From Tumebacillus amylolyticus (lineage in GTDB: Bacteria; Bacillota; Bacilli; Tumebacillales; Tumebacillaceae): a stretch of 64,000 nucleotides of DNA. The stretch is from positions 62,001 to 126,000 of the forward strand of contig NZ_JAEQNB010000002.1 of assembly GCF_016722965.1 (NCBI RefSeq). The letters run 5' to 3'. Positions 34,274 to 43,013 of the stretch are shown here, one piece after another. Below the pieces are notes generated by a model, which was not told the DNA's origin, ran no database searches, and saw only the letters and a list, made by a program, of their open reading frames with translations. Each line of letters opens with the position of its first letter. The stretch's first letter is position 1. The position numbers were made by a program, and so were the translations under genes.

Positions 34274-34498
34274 TTATCTCCTGTCGTGAATGGCCTGCAA
34301 CGCCCTGCCTTCGTCCTCTCGCTTCACGTAGATGTCATAGGAGATGAGTTCGGGCATGTTGAAATCGGAGAAGCCTCCTGAGGATTTCGTGCGGTACGGG
34401 ATGCCGGAGCCTTGGAGTTTGCCGACGACTTTGAAGTACGTTGTATGGCCAACGCAGGAGTAGACGAGTTTTTTGTATTTGGTGAAGATCCGGAACAT
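34274..34498 (-). CDS. small hypothetical protein, 74 aa
   Basis: A compact basic protein starting MFRIFTKYKKLVYSC and ending YDIYVKREDEGRALQAI. The pattern (short strand, helix, then SYDIYVK) recalls Bacillales proteins of the DUF2007 kind, which fetch residues by an alpha-beta fold; that link is tentative. GGGAGGTG eight bases ahead of ATG 34498 sets the start, and the gene lies alone between two terminators. Confidence 0.6.
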   Translation of the reverse strand: MFRIFTKYKKLVYSCVGHTTYFKVVGKLQGSGIPYRTKSSGGFSDFNMPELISYDIYVKREDEGRALQAIHDRR

Positions 34499-34529
34499 GT
34501 GGAATACACCTCCCAATACTTTACAGTAT

Positions 34530-34573
34530 GCAAAAAAAGAGCCGATCCGCAAAGGGGTTCGGCTCTTTTCTTT
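34530..34573 (-). terminator. intrinsic terminator after the amino-acid ABC operon
   Basis: GAGCCGA / TCGGCTC hairpin with A7 and T4CT5 flanks. Confidence 0.75.
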
Positions 34574-34588
34574 TTCGTACTCCAGCTC

Positions 34589-35311
34589 TTACAGCATCTT
34601 CTCCAAAAACGTCCTGGCCCGTTCGCTTTTCGGTTGCGAGAAAAACGCTTCCGGGGTTGCGTCTTCTACAATCCGGCCCCCGTCGAGGAACAGGATTCGA
34701 TCCGCCACTTCGCGGGCGAACCCCATCTCGTGGGTGACGATCGCCATCGTGATCCCCGTGTGCGCCAGAGATTTCATGACGGCGAGCACTTCCTTCACCA
34801 TTTCGGGATCGAGTGCCGACGTCGGCTCGTCGAACAGCAGAATCTCCGGCTCCATCGCAAGACTGCGCGCAATCGCAACCCGTTGCTTCTGCCCACCCGA
34901 CAGTCTCGACGGATACACGTCCGCTTTATCGGCAAGACCCACGCGGGTCAGCAACTCCAGCGCTTGTTTGCGCGCTTGCTCCTTCGGAACCTTTTTCACG
35001 TTGATCGGTGCGTAGGCGACGTTGTCCAGCACCGTCATGTTCGGGAACAGGTGGAAGTGCTGAAACACCATGCCGATCTCTTGGCGAATCTTCATCGTGT
35101 TTGCTTTGGGATCGGTGATTTCCTCGCCCTTGATGTAGACATGTCCCGCGCTCGGCACTTCCAACAGGTTCAAGCAGCGAAGCAACGTCGATTTCCCCGA
35201 CCCGGACGGGCCGATGATCGCGACGACTTCTCCCTTGCCCACTTCGACGGAGATGTCGTGCAGGACTTCCAGTTTGCCAAACGACTTCGAGAGGTTTTCC
35301 ACTTTAATCAC
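34589..35311 (-). CDS. polar amino-acid ABC transporter, ATP-binding protein
   Basis: A 240-residue ATPase of the GlnQ/ArtP class. Walker [12 protein letters not shown]-loop [13 protein letters not shown], signature [16 protein letters not shown], Walker [13 protein letters not shown] and the switch His in [11 protein letters not shown] are all present. It powers import of a polar amino acid with the permease and binding protein upstream. Its start overlaps the permease stop by eight bases. Arginine, glutamine and cystine systems look alike, so the substrate is not called. Confidence 0.93.
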   Translation of the reverse strand: MIKVENLSKSFGKLEVLHDISVEVGKGEVVAIIGPSGSGKSTLLRCLNLLEVPSAGHVYIKGEEITDPKANTMKIRQEIGMVFQHFHLFPNMTVLDNVAYAPINVKKVPKEQARKQALELLTRVGLADKADVYPSRLSGGQKQRVAIARSLAMEPEILLFDEPTSALDPEMVKEVLAVMKSLAHTGITMAIVTHEMGFAREVADRILFLDGGRIVEDATPEAFFSQPKSERARTFLEKML

Positions 35312-35963
35312 TGCGACGCAATCTCCTTTCCAACACTTTCGCTCCGCCGGTCAAGATCATGACCATCGTGTAGTAGATCACCGCCACGAACAGCAGCGGT
35401 TCAAAGTAAATGTACTTTTCTGCCGCCACCAAGTTCCCGCGGCGCAAGAGGTCGAGTGCGCCGATGGTCGAGATCAGCGCGGTGTCTTTTAACAGCGCGA
35501 TGCCTTCGTTGACCATCGCCGGGAGAATGTTCTTGATCGCTTGCGGGAGGATGATGTCCCACATCGCTTTGCGGTACGGAATTCCTAACGCCATCGCCGC
35601 TTCACGCTGGCCTTTGTCGACCGACATGATGCCGCCTCGGATCGTCTCCGAAATGTACGCCGCCGAGTTCAGGGCGAACGTGATGACGCCGGACTGAATC
35701 GCTTCAATTCGATACCCGGTCAACTGCGGTGTTGCATAATGAATCAGCGCCAACATGACGATCAACGGCGTACCGCGAAAAATCGACGTGTACACCATCG
35801 CGAATCCGTTCAACGCTTTGTTGTTTGAGATCTTAAACAGTGAGAGAATCACGCCCCAGATCAAGCCGAACAACGCGGACAGGAGCATGTATTCCATCGT
35901 GACCCCGATCCCGCTCAAGATAAACGGGATCGAGGGCACGATTTTGCTAAAGTCCAAATTCAT
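35304..35963 (-). CDS. polar amino-acid ABC transporter, permease
   Basis: A 219-residue permease with about five helices and the HisM-type EAA loop ([37 protein letters not shown]). GTG 35975 opens the frame, but AAGGGG stands right before it; ATG 35963 with an 11-base gap is more plausible. Second gene of the binding protein-permease-ATPase operon. Confidence 0.9.
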   Translation of the reverse strand: MNLDFSKIVPSIPFILSGIGVTMEYMLLSALFGLIWGVILSLFKISNNKALNGFAMVYTSIFRGTPLIVMLALIHYATPQLTGYRIEAIQSGVITFALNSAAYISETIRGGIMSVDKGQREAAMALGIPYRKAMWDIILPQAIKNILPAMVNEGIALLKDTALISTIGALDLLRRGNLVAAEKYIYFEPLLFVAVIYYTMVMILTGGAKVLERRLRRSD

Positions 35964-35981
35964 GCCCTCGGTCACCCCTTG

Positions 35982-36773
35982 TTATTTGTTGGTGTCGAAC
36001 CATTTTTTGATCAAGTTGTCGAGTTCGCCGCTGTCTTTGAGCTTTTTGAGTTCTTTGTTGAAATCGCCGACCAGTGCGGAGCCTTTCGGGAACGCAACGG
36101 CAGAGCCTGCCGGTTCGGTCGAGGTGATCGTGTTGAACTCGAGATCGGTGTTTGCAGCGGTGTAGCCTTTCGCGACGGTGTCTTCGATGATCGCGGCGTC
36201 GATGCGGCCGGACTTGAGTTCTTGGACGATGTCGCCGATTTTGTTCAGGGAGACGATGTTGAGGCCGTCCATTTTTTTGGCGTCGCCTTCTTGGATCGAA
36301 CCGAGTTGGACGCCGACTTTCTTGCCTTTGAGATCGGCGGCCGTCTTCAGGTTCGCGCCTTTTTTCTCGACGATGGTGTTTTTCGCTTCATAATAGATGT
36401 CGGAGAAATCGGCGTTTTGCAGACGCTCCGGTTTCGGGGTCATGCCCGCCATGACGAGGTCGGCTTGCTTCGCTTGCAGTGCCGGGAGCAGGCCGTTGAA
36501 GTCCACGTCCTTGATCTCCAGGTCGTAGCCGAGGTTTTTGGTGATCGCCTTTGCGATGTCGATGTCAAAACCTACGATCTCGTCGGAGCCACCGTCCGTT
36601 TTGTGCGATTCATACGGCGGGTAGTCGGCCGAGGTCATGAGGACGAGTTTTTTCTGGCCGGAGGTGGAGCTGCCGGTGTTGTCAGAAGCAGAGTTGGAGC
36701 CGCAACCAACGGTCATGGCGAGTGCTGCGGTGACGGAGAGCAGGGTGAGAGCTTTCAATTTGGTATTTTTCAT
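35982..36773 (-). CDS. polar amino-acid ABC transporter, substrate-binding lipoprotein
   Basis: A 263-residue lipoprotein of SBP family 3. Signal peptide with lipobox TVGC, a Ser/Thr/Gly spacer, then MTSADYPPYESHKTDGGSDEIVGFDIDIAKAI and the second lobe KKVGVQLGSIQEGDA. AAGGGGGA nine bases ahead of ATG 36773 fixes the start. It resembles ArtP/YqiX or GlnH type receptors. An AT-rich promoter lies about 90 bases upstream. Confidence 0.9.
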   Translation of the reverse strand: MKNTKLKALTLLSVTAALAMTVGCGSNSASDNTGSSTSGQKKLVLMTSADYPPYESHKTDGGSDEIVGFDIDIAKAITKNLGYDLEIKDVDFNGLLPALQAKQADLVMAGMTPKPERLQNADFSDIYYEAKNTIVEKKGANLKTAADLKGKKVGVQLGSIQEGDAKKMDGLNIVSLNKIGDIVQELKSGRIDAAIIEDTVAKGYTAANTDLEFNTITSTEPAGSAVAFPKGSALVGDFNKELKKLKDSGELDNLIKKWFDTNK

Positions 36774-36859
36774 GGTGGTGTTCCCCCTTGGTGTCTGTGT
36801 GGTTTCGTGCTGTATGTGGAAGTCGTTCGAACTGTTTTTTTCGTGTATTGCCACGGATA

Positions 36860-36889
36860 TTTATACATCTTATTGAATACGTTGTGCAA
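36860..36889 (-). promoter_or_regulatory. promoter of the amino-acid ABC operon
   Basis: TTGCAC (36884-36889), 18-base spacer, TATAAA (36860-36865). The AT-rich ATGTATAAATAT core loosely recalls an ArgR/AhrC box. Confidence 0.6.
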
Positions 36890-36979
36890 GGTTGAAATCC
36901 ATCAATACTGTTGATTATCTGGAGTATTCTTCACGAAATGCAGGAAATCTCCCGCTTAGAGCCCCTTTGTTGCTCTTGG

Positions 36980-37008
36980 TTGTAGCCCTTGGGATCGAGG
37001 AGTATACT
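36980..37008 (+). promoter_or_regulatory. promoter of the M20 peptidase gene
   Basis: TTGTAG, 17-base spacer, TATACT. The predicted start near 37015 rules out efficient use of ATG 37020 and points to GTG 37044. Confidence 0.7.
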
Positions 37009-37043
37009 GGAGGCAATTCATGAAGATTCTGGGGGGAAACCAT

Positions 37044-38174
37044 GTGGCAATGAAGTGGACGGACTATTTTCAAGACCGTTTGGAACAGGTGCTGGACGAG
37101 TTAAAAACCTACGTGGAGTTTGAGACGCCGACGCATGACAAAGCGGCGGTGGATCGTCTCGGGGCGTTGATTGCAGAGCGTTTTACAGCACTTGGCTGTA
37201 CGCTGACCGTGCATGAGCAACCTATCTACGGCAACCAACTGCGACTGGAATACGGCGAGGGCGAAGAGCAAATTCTCGTGCTCGGGCACTTTGACACGGT
37301 GAAAAACGTCGGCACCCTCGCCGCTGAACCTTGGCGCATCGAAGACGGTCGGGCTTACGGGCCGGGGACGTATGATATGAAATCGGGCATCGTGTTCTCC
37401 TACTTCGCCCTGCAAGCGATCCTCGAAAACCACCTGCCGCTGAACAAAAAACTCGTGTTCCTCTGGAATACAGATGAGGAAATCGGCAGCGTCTCTTCCA
37501 AAGAAATCATCCAAGCAGAAGCTCGAAAAAGCGCTCTCGCCCTCGTCATCGAGCCTTCGTTCGGCGACGGCCTGCTCAAAACTTCGCGCAAGGGCGGCGG
37601 TGAATTCAGGTTGCGTGCGTATGGACGGGCGGCTCATGCGGGCAACGACCACCAGAAGGGCGTCAATGCGATTGAAGAACTCGCCCACCACATCCTCGCG
37701 ATTCAATCGTGGACGAACTACGAACTTGGCACCACGCTGTCGGTCGGCACGATCTCAGGCGGGACGACTTCGAATGTTGTACCGGAGTTTGCCGAAGTCG
37801 AGATCGACGTGCGGGTTCAGCAAGCGTCCGAAGCGGAAGTGGTCACGCGCAAGATGTACGAGTTGAAACCGGTGCTCGACGGTGCCCGTCTCGAAGTCGA
37901 GGGCGGCGTCTCCAAGCACCCGATGGAGCGCACAGCCGGAACGGAGCGCCTCTACCGCGTGGCGCAGGAACAAGCGGAACTCGAAGGTTTCACCCTCGGC
38001 GAGATCGGCGTCGGCGGCACGTCGGACGGGAACATCGCCGCTTCGGCGGGATGTACGGTGCTCGATGGACTCGGCCCGGTCGGAGACGGGGCGCATGCGT
38101 CGCATGAGCATATCTTGGTCGAAGCCATCCCCCGCAACATCGCGCTGTTGGTGCGGATGTTCACGAGCTTGTAA
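37044..38174 (+). CDS. M20 family metallopeptidase (CPG2/ArgE/DapE-like)
   Basis: A 376-residue zinc hydrolase. Metal ligands and catalytic acids: LGHFDTVK, YGPGTYDMKSG, NTDEEIGS (general base Glu-Glu), and a C-terminal DGAHASHEHILVE. The central dimerisation insert carries AYGRAAHAGNDHQKGVNAIEEL. The form resembles carboxypeptidase G2. Frame starts: ATG 37020 lies only about 5 bases from the predicted transcription start; GTG 37044 follows GGGGGG by seven bases and is preferred; ATG 37050 is also possible. It removes an acyl or amino-acid group from small peptides; substrate unknown. Divergent from the amino-acid importer. Confidence 0.85.
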   Translation: MAMKWTDYFQDRLEQVLDELKTYVEFETPTHDKAAVDRLGALIAERFTALGCTLTVHEQPIYGNQLRLEYGEGEEQILVLGHFDTVKNVGTLAAEPWRIEDGRAYGPGTYDMKSGIVFSYFALQAILENHLPLNKKLVFLWNTDEEIGSVSSKEIIQAEARKSALALVIEPSFGDGLLKTSRKGGGEFRLRAYGRAAHAGNDHQKGVNAIEELAHHILAIQSWTNYELGTTLSVGTISGGTTSNVVPEFAEVEIDVRVQQASEAEVVTRKMYELKPVLDGARLEVEGGVSKHPMERTAGTERLYRVAQEQAELEGFTLGEIGVGGTSDGNIAASAGCTVLDGLGPVGDGAHASHEHILVEAIPRNIALLVRMFTSL

Positions 38175-38175
38175 G

Positions 38176-38661
38176 ATGAGAGTCTTTGAAAAACTGGACG
38201 AGATGCAACGCCACGTAACATCCGGCGACTTGCAAGCTCTGGAACGCTTGATGAATCTCGACGAACGGACTCGCGAAGTTTCGTTGTCCCTCTACCAAGA
38301 GCAATTGGAAAAAGGGTTGAAAAAAGCCTTGCAACTCGCCAAGCGCACTTTCTCCCAAGCGGTCTATTTCGAATACGACCTCGACAACGGCTGGGACAGC
38401 TCCTTTTTTGTCTGCAAGAACTACAACCCGCCCGAGGCGGAGGACGAGGACTGGGCGTGCCCTGGACCGGGAACCCGCGACTTCGCAGGGCCTTCCCTAC
38501 CGGAGTTTGCCGAACTCTACACAGAGTTTGAAACACCCACCACCGTCTCGCTGATCGCCGCGACGGTTCTCGCCTACATCCGAGCCTGTCGCAACGTCCA
38601 GAGCGACGACATCCACCTCTGCATCGCGTTTCACGACCAAGACCCGATCTTGCGGGTATGA
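38176..38661 (+). CDS. hypothetical protein, 161 aa
   Basis: I do not recognise this family. The product is soluble: a helical N-terminal half (VFEKLDEMQRHVTSGDLQAL, QLEKGLKKALQLAKRT), then YFEYDLDNGWDSSFFVCKNYNPP and an acidic middle. ATG 38176 comes one base after the peptidase stop and has no clear ribosome site, so it is probably made by translational coupling with the M20 gene. Followed by a very strong terminator. Confidence 0.65.
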   Translation: MRVFEKLDEMQRHVTSGDLQALERLMNLDERTREVSLSLYQEQLEKGLKKALQLAKRTFSQAVYFEYDLDNGWDSSFFVCKNYNPPEAEDEDWACPGPGTRDFAGPSLPEFAELYTEFETPTTVSLIAATVLAYIRACRNVQSDDIHLCIAFHDQDPILRV

Positions 38662-38709
38662 AAAAAAAAGAGCTGCTGCCCACGAAGCATGGGCAGCAGC
38701 TCTTTTTTC
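38662..38709. terminator. strong bidirectional terminator
   Basis: Fourteen-base perfect stem AGAGCTGCTGCCCA / TGGGCAGCAGCTCT between A9 and T6. Confidence 0.92.
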
Positions 38710-39631
38710 ACGCGCTTTGCGAAAGGGGTGGTGTCTCTGACTTCGGTTTCGCCGTTCCGAGCATGATCGCGAGGAACACCGCCGAGAACCCGACGATGTG
38801 AATCCAAGTGATCGATTCCCCGAGGAAAATCACGGAGAAGATCAGACTCAGCATCGGCATCCCGTTGATGTACATCGCCGTCCGACCTGCGCCGATGATG
38901 CGGATGCCGGAGTTCCACCAGATGGAGCCGAGTCCTGTCGCCACGAACGCCGAGAACAACAGCACCGCCCAGACGAACCAGTCGGTCGGAAGCGTGAAAA
39001 GTTCTCCCGAAGACATCTGCTCCCCTGTTGCCGTAATCGCCAGCAAGATCGTCGCCACGACGTGGCTGTAGGCGGTGACGACCATGACAGGGAGCGTTTG
39101 CGTCGCTTTTTTGATAAACATCCCGGAGATGACGTAGCCGAGCATCGCGATGACGACCAGCCATTCCCCCTTGCCGAATTGCAAGCTCGACGTCTGCTCC
39201 CACGAAGCGCCGAAGACGACGAGGAACACCCCGCAGAGACCGAGCAACACGCCGCCGATCTTGCGCGTCGTCAGCGGTTCGCGGAACAGGAAGTACGCCA
39301 GCACCATCGTCACCAGCGGGTTCAGACCGAGAATCAGCGATCCCGTTGAGGCGGTCGTCAGTTTCAAACCGGCCGACAGCGTAATTTGGTGCAGGAAAAT
39401 TCCCGACACCGCAATTCCCGTGATCGTCAGCCACTCGCGCCCGCTGATCTTGCGAAACCCGTGCTGTTTCCCGACCATCGCAGACAACAGCAGAGCGGCC
39501 GCCCCGATGCGCCAGGCCGCCAGCATCGTCGGCGTGAAGAAATCGGACAGATACTTCACCATCACCACATTCAAGCCCCAGATGACGACGACGAACAGCA
39601 GCAACAGTCTGGCATTTCTCTCTTCTTTCAC
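38708..39631 (-). CDS. EamA/DMT family transporter
   Basis: A 307-residue protein with ten predicted helices as two EamA repeats. Repeat one starts LLLLFVVVIWGLNVVMVKYLSDFFTP, repeat two WLVVIAMLGYVISGMFIKKA. DMT members export amino acids, nucleosides or drugs; no substrate can be read. Start is GTG 39631, with TAGGAG eight bases ahead; the longer open frame runs into the terminator region and lacks a ribosome site. Confidence 0.85.
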   Translation of the reverse strand: MKEERNARLLLLFVVVIWGLNVVMVKYLSDFFTPTMLAAWRIGAAALLLSAMVGKQHGFRKISGREWLTITGIAVSGIFLHQITLSAGLKLTTASTGSLILGLNPLVTMVLAYFLFREPLTTRKIGGVLLGLCGVFLVVFGASWEQTSSLQFGKGEWLVVIAMLGYVISGMFIKKATQTLPVMVVTAYSHVVATILLAITATGEQMSSGELFTLPTDWFVWAVLLFSAFVATGLGSIWWNSGIRIIGAGRTAMYINGMPMLSLIFSVIFLGESITWIHIVGFSAVFLAIMLGTAKPKSETPPLSQSA

Positions 39632-39643
39632 ATTGCACACTCC

Positions 39644-39680
39644 TAAAAACCCCCTGTCCGTGACGGCAGGGGGCTGCATT
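39644..39680 (-). terminator. intrinsic terminator after the M16 peptidase gene
   Basis: CCCCCTG / CAGGGGG hairpin followed by T5 on the minus strand. Confidence 0.8.
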
Positions 39681-39682
39681 TT

Positions 39683-40900
39683 TTACTTCGGTTGGTGCGG
39701 GCCGACGGTGACGCGGGTCATCTGCTTGTCGTTGAAGACTTCGTGGACGAGACGCATCGCCTCGTCCAGCGTGACCGCTTCCAAATCCGCGATGTCGCGC
39801 TCGTACGGACGCCACTCGCCCCAGAGCACTTCGTCGTCGATCAGCTTCTGGACTTTGTTGCCGAGTTGGTCGCTGCTCATGAGGAGCGACGCCCGAAGCA
39901 TCGCTTTGGAACGCAAAAGTTCGTCGCCGGAAATGTCCGCTTTGAACTTCTCGATCTCGTTTGCGATCTCCGCCAAGACTCGGTCTGTCTCACTCGGCTG
40001 GCATCCGGCATAGATCATATAGATGCCGACGTGCGGCCAGCCCGAGTAGCCGCCGTCCACGTTGTACACGAGGCCCAACTCGTTGCGCAACCGCTGGAAC
40101 AACCTCGACCAAGAATCCCCGCCGAAGATCGTCATCGCCGCATCGAACGCCGGCAAATCCGGACGTTGAATCGACGGCGCACGATAGCCTACGAAGACTT
40201 GCTCTTGCTCCGAGTCTTCCTCTTCGTGACGCGACTTGATCTGCGAAAGCGGCGGCAGTCGCAACGGCTGGCACTTGCGGTCGTTGTCGCCAAAATACTT
40301 CAGGAGCACTTCGACGACATCCTCATGCTCGAGATTTCCGACGACGCCGACCACCAAATTGTCCGGCGTGTAGTGCGCTTGCGAAAATTCCAAGACTTGA
40401 CGGCGGGTCAAAGAGTCGATCGACTCCGGCGTCCCGATCGTCGGATGCGCAAAGTTCCCGAGCAACGAGTGGTACGCGATGTCTTCGCCCCAGGCGGAAG
40501 GGTCGTCGCGGTACATCTTCCACTCTTCTTGGATGACGTCTTTTTCCTTGTCAAACTCTTCGGGCGGCACATGGAACCCGGTGAGCAGGGCTGCAAAGAG
40601 ATCAAGCCCTTGTAAAATCGTCTCCGCCGGTCCGTCGATCTCAAACGTGGTCGACTCAAAGCCGGTGGAAGCGTTCGTCGAGCAGCCCAAACGGGCGATC
40701 TCGTTGCCAAACACCACTTGGTCCATCACCGGCGTTCCCTTGAACACCATGTGTTCCAAAACGTGCGCCACGCCCCACAGGCGGAACGGTTCCAGCCCGG
40801 AGCCGACGCCGTAGCGCAAGTGCGCCACAGCCCCGCGCAGGTAGGGTGTTTTTTCCGTTACAATTCGCAAGCCGTTTGGCAATGTCGTTTTGCGTATCAT
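39683..40900 (-). CDS. M16 family metallopeptidase (insulinase-like)
   Basis: A 405-residue protein with the inverted zinc motif HVLEHMVFKGT (HxxEH) and the distal Glu ~75 residues later in VIQEEWKMYRDDP. The C-terminal inactive-like repeat includes a substrate-binding R/Y region near EQVFVGYRAPSIQRPDLPAFDAAM. Size and start (TTLPNGLRIVTE) match the single-chain bacterial processing peptidase-like group (YmxG/PqqL). AGAGG stands close to the ATG; the ribosome site is weak, and the Spx-like gene ends 17 bases upstream, so coupled expression is likely. Confidence 0.9.
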   Translation of the reverse strand: MIRKTTLPNGLRIVTEKTPYLRGAVAHLRYGVGSGLEPFRLWGVAHVLEHMVFKGTPVMDQVVFGNEIARLGCSTNASTGFESTTFEIDGPAETILQGLDLFAALLTGFHVPPEEFDKEKDVIQEEWKMYRDDPSAWGEDIAYHSLLGNFAHPTIGTPESIDSLTRRQVLEFSQAHYTPDNLVVGVVGNLEHEDVVEVLLKYFGDNDRKCQPLRLPPLSQIKSRHEEEDSEQEQVFVGYRAPSIQRPDLPAFDAAMTIFGGDSWSRLFQRLRNELGLVYNVDGGYSGWPHVGIYMIYAGCQPSETDRVLAEIANEIEKFKADISGDELLRSKAMLRASLLMSSDQLGNKVQKLIDDEVLWGEWRPYERDIADLEAVTLDEAMRLVHEVFNDKQMTRVTVGPHQPK

Positions 40901-40917
40901 CCTCTGCCATCACGCTC

Positions 40918-41277
40918 CTAACCGAGCACTTTCTGGAACTCCTCTTCCTTGAAACCGACCGTCGCTTTGTCTCCACGCACGAGAATCGGGCGTTTGATCA
41001 ACATGCCGTCCGACGCGAGCAAGTTCAGTTGCTCCTCCACGCTCATGTCTTTCAACTTATCTTTCAGCCCGAGTTCTTTGTATTTGTTGCCGCTCGTGTT
41101 GAAGAACTTCTTGATCTCAAGGCCGCTTTTTTCCAGATAGTCTCGCAATTGTTCAATCGTCGGGGAGTTCTCTACGATGTGGATGTCCTCGTACTCGATC
41201 CCGTTTGCGTCTAAGTATTTCTTGGCATTGCGGCAGGTGCCGCACTTGGGATATTCATAGAAAAGGATCTCTGCCAT
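40918..41277 (-). CDS. Spx/ArsC family protein (YusI-like)
   Basis: A 119-residue thioredoxin-fold protein: YPKCGTCRNAKKYLDANGI carries CxxC at the N terminus; the RPILV cis-proline stretch and the conserved R residues follow (LIKRPILVRGDKATVGF). Length and pattern match YusI-like members of the arsenate reductase family rather than Spx itself. It may be a reductase or thiol-switch protein; arsenate reduction is not shown. It precedes the M16 peptidase gene. Confidence 0.85.
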   Translation of the reverse strand: MAEILFYEYPKCGTCRNAKKYLDANGIEYEDIHIVENSPTIEQLRDYLEKSGLEIKKFFNTSGNKYKELGLKDKLKDMSVEEQLNLLASDGMLIKRPILVRGDKATVGFKEEEFQKVLG

Positions 41278-41371
41278 ACCTCGATGTTCCTCCTATATAT
41301 ATGAATAGATGTGGGTTCAATGTACCATGTTTGTCCTGTTTTTGAAACCCGCTCGTCCGTAGAGTCCCATT

Positions 41372-41396
41372 TTAATACATAAGTAGTATGTATTAA
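41372..41396. promoter_or_regulatory. perfect 10+10 inverted repeat upstream of the fabH-like gene
   Basis: TTAATACATA, five bases (AGTAG), then TATGTATTAA. It lies 27 bases upstream of a good promoter and is a strong candidate operator for a dimeric repressor or activator. Confidence 0.7.
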
Positions 41397-41423
41397 TTCT
41401 AATTATTCAATAGATGTATACAC

Positions 41424-41452
41424 TTGTAAAATAAGAGTAAATCACCTATATT
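41424..41452 (+). promoter_or_regulatory. promoter of the fabH-like gene
   Basis: TTGTAA, 17-base spacer, TATATT in an AT-rich block. Confidence 0.7.
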
Positions 41453-41498
41453 AATAACACATCGTTACCCCACCAAACCATTGGAGGTGTCCTCCGCC

Positions 41499-42497
41499 AT
41501 GACCTTCAACGAGAGACCGAGTTCGCGCGCGCAAATTACAGCGATGGGTACGTATGTACCCGAAAAAATCTTGGCCAACGCCGATTTCGAACGCATGATC
41601 GACACGGACGATGAATGGATCGTACAACGAACCGGCATCCGGGAACGGCGTGTTGTCGTCGACGGAGAGTATACGAGCGACCTGGCATTCAAAGCTGTGG
41701 AGGACATGCAGGCCCGCTACAACATTTCAGTAGAAGACATTGACATGATTCTCTGTGCCTCGACGACGTCCGATTATCCGTTTCCGACCCTCGCAGCCCA
41801 AGTGCAAGCGAAGTTTAACATCCCGCGCTCGGGGGCGTTGGATGTTCACGGAGCTTGTGCCGGATTCGTCTATGCTTTGCAAGTGGCAAACGCAATGATA
41901 ACGGCGGGCGGTCATCGCAAAATCTTGGTGATCGGGGCGGAGACGCTCAGTCGAGTGACCGATTATTCGGACCGCTCCTCGTGTATTTTGTTCGGAGACG
42001 CCGCGGGCGCTTTTTTGCTGGAACGTGTGGAGGGGGAAGGCTCTCTGCTCGCTTCTCATAATGGAGCGGACGGGCACGGCTCTGTACATTTATATCGCAC
42101 CGGTTTGCGAAAGGAGATGAACGGCAAAGCGATGCTTGGCGAAGGCAAGATGATTCAGAACGGTCCCGAAGTCTATCGTTTTGCCGTCACGACCCTCTCG
42201 CGTGTGATCCCGAACTGGCTGCGTGCGCAAGGCCTCTCTCTGAACGACATTCAATGGTTCGTTCCGCACAGCGCCAACTTGCGCATCCTCGAATCGGCGA
42301 CCGCACGCTTGAATTTTCCGATGGAGCGCACGCTGTTCAGCGGCGAATTCCACGGCAACACGTCGGCGGCCTCCATCCCGCTCGCCGTCGACCTCGGGGT
42401 CAAGGACGGTCGGGTTCAAATCGGCGACAACCTCCTGCTCTACGGTTTCGGCGGCGGGTTGGTGCATGCCGGCGCTGTGATCAAATGGACGATCTAA
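41499..42497 (+). CDS. fabH: beta-ketoacyl-ACP synthase III (FabH) paralogue
   Basis: A 332-residue thiolase-fold enzyme with the full FabH triad: Cys in VHGACAGFVYAL, His in WFVPHSANLRI and Asn in FHGNTSAASIP. Start region ITAMGTYVPEKIL, and NAD-independent condensing features are normal. FabH condenses acyl-CoA with malonyl-ACP to start fatty acids, often setting branched-chain content. No other fatty acid synthesis gene is nearby, so this is probably a second, separately controlled copy. GGAGGTG nine bases before ATG 41499 sets the start; that site lies in a short hairpin (GGAGG-TGT-CCTCC). Confidence 0.9.
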   Translation: MTFNERPSSRAQITAMGTYVPEKILANADFERMIDTDDEWIVQRTGIRERRVVVDGEYTSDLAFKAVEDMQARYNISVEDIDMILCASTTSDYPFPTLAAQVQAKFNIPRSGALDVHGACAGFVYALQVANAMITAGGHRKILVIGAETLSRVTDYSDRSSCILFGDAAGAFLLERVEGEGSLLASHNGADGHGSVHLYRTGLRKEMNGKAMLGEGKMIQNGPEVYRFAVTTLSRVIPNWLRAQGLSLNDIQWFVPHSANLRILESATARLNFPMERTLFSGEFHGNTSAASIPLAVDLGVKDGRVQIGDNLLLYGFGGGLVHAGAVIKWTI

Positions 42498-42581
42498 TGC
42501 CGGATTGTGTTGCAGGCGACAGATTTTTTTCCAATCAGTAGGGTATGCTGATGGCAAAAAGCAGAATAGGTGATGACATCC

Positions 42582-43013
42582 ATGTACGAAGCGCCGAGCA
42601 ACGAACAAGTAAAACAATGGTTGCAAGAAACCAAAACCATCGCAGTCGTCGGTCTGTCTGACAAACCGGACCGCACCTCGTACCAAATTGCCGAAACGAT
42701 GCAACAACGCGGCTATCGCATCATCCCCGTCAACCCGATGCTGAAAAACGACGTGCTCGGTGAAAAACCGTACGCGTCGCTCGAGGACGTTCCGGAAACC
42801 ATCGACCTCGTCAACGTCTTCCGCCGTTCCGAAGAGTTGGACAGCGTCGTGGAATCCTCCATCAAAGCGGGTGCCAAGCGCATCTGGGCACAGCAAGGCG
42901 TCTACGAGGAAGGAGCCGCCAAGCGTGCCAAGGACAACGGAGTCGAGATTCTCATGGATCAATGCATCGCCGTCGCCCACAGCGTGTTGCTGGCGGGAGG
43001 ACGTCAAGCATGA
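42582..43013 (+). CDS. CoA-binding domain protein (YccU-like)
   Basis: A 143-residue Rossmann protein: TIAVVGLSDKPDRTSYQIAETMQQRGYRIIPVNP is the CoA-binding fold start, and IWAQQGVYEEGAAKRAKDNG the second half. Members bind CoA but the role is unknown. ATG 42582 has AGGTG nine bases ahead; in-frame GTG 42570 and ATG 42573 fall in that site. Its stop overlaps the DsbA-like gene by four bases (ATGA). Confidence 0.85.
   Translation: MYEAPSNEQVKQWLQETKTIAVVGLSDKPDRTSYQIAETMQQRGYRIIPVNPMLKNDVLGEKPYASLEDVPETIDLVNVFRRSEELDSVVESSIKAGAKRIWAQQGVYEEGAAKRAKDNGVEILMDQCIAVAHSVLLAGGRQA

Noticed and set aside
40918-41277. Arsenate reductase ArsC of an ars operon
   Set aside because: No arsB, arsR or acr3 nearby; CxxC form fits the YusI-like group.
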